Below, one piece after another: positions 5,406-5,407 of a stretch of 5,407 bases of DNA. Location of the stretch: NCBI GenBank assembly GCA_905202605.1, contig CAJKSU010000187.1, positions 1 to 5,407 on the forward strand, read 5' to 3'. The position numbers were made by a program, and so were the translations under genes. The stretch is from an uncultured Eubacteriales bacterium. Its GTDB lineage: Bacteria; Bacillota; Clostridia; Oscillospirales; Oscillospiraceae. The notes under the pieces were generated by a model. That model had not been told where the DNA came from and made no database searches. It worked only from the letters and a program-made list of their open reading frames with translations. Each line of letters opens with the position of its first letter. Positions within the stretch are counted from its first letter, which is position 1.

Positions 5406-5407
5406 AC

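Noticed and set aside
5330..5407. Possible 3' end of a minus-strand gene entering from the right edge (26 open codons ending in TGA).
   Set aside because: Too short to judge, and it is largely made of palindromic repeat sequence. The following hairpin with TCTTTT would fit a gene end, so it is left open but not called.
1..5407. CRISPR arrays, tRNA or rRNA genes, insertion sequences, phage or defence genes.
   Set aside because: I found no regularly spaced direct repeats, no cloverleaf or rRNA-like stretch, and no transposase, integrase, nuclease or toxin motifs. The coding space is taken up by four ordinary chromosomal genes.

Overview
The window looks like chromosomal DNA of a spore-forming, anaerobic Bacillota, most likely an Oscillospirales/Clostridia gut-type organism. 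The reasons are GC-rich coding sequence with GC-biased third codon positions, strong AGGAGG-type ribosome binding sites, SigA-like promoters in AT-rich islands, a sporulation-specific SpoIID, and a large Fe-S/flavin ene-reductase of the kind common in anaerobic clostridia. The lineage is inferred from sequence style and not from a marker gene.

Layout from left to right: a promoter and leader (1-169); secG on the plus strand (170-409) ending at a strong intrinsic terminator; spoIID on the minus strand (456-1490), convergent with secG; a 211-bp divergent control region (1491-1701); a Si-type citrate synthase gene on the plus strand (1702-3060) with a TTG start and its own promoter; a 14-bp-stem terminator at the next convergent junction (3071-3114); a 671-residue NADH:flavin oxidoreductase/2,4-dienoyl-CoA reductase-like gene on the minus strand (3120-5135); its promoter and leader (5136-5238); and a right-hand intergenic stretch (about 5239-5407) full of hairpins, including a probable minus-strand terminator and a compound inverted repeat.

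All four genes appear to be single-gene transcription units. Each has a recognisable ribosome binding site, three have a good or fair SigA-like promoter, and the two convergent junctions hold intrinsic terminators. They do not form one pathway: SecG is part of the Sec translocon, SpoIID remodels septal peptidoglycan in engulfment, citrate synthase feeds the 2-oxoglutarate/glutamate branch, and the flavoenzyme probably reduces an activated C=C bond in an unknown substrate.

I do not see a wholly new multi-gene system. The items most worth a second look are the flavoenzyme, whose active-site loop lacks the usual Tyr and first His and whose Fe-S cysteine spacing is of the trimethylamine dehydrogenase type; a perfect dyad exactly between the -35 and -10 boxes of the citrate synthase promoter; a SpoIID with altered metal-site residues; and the hairpin cluster at the right edge, which may be a dispersed repeat.
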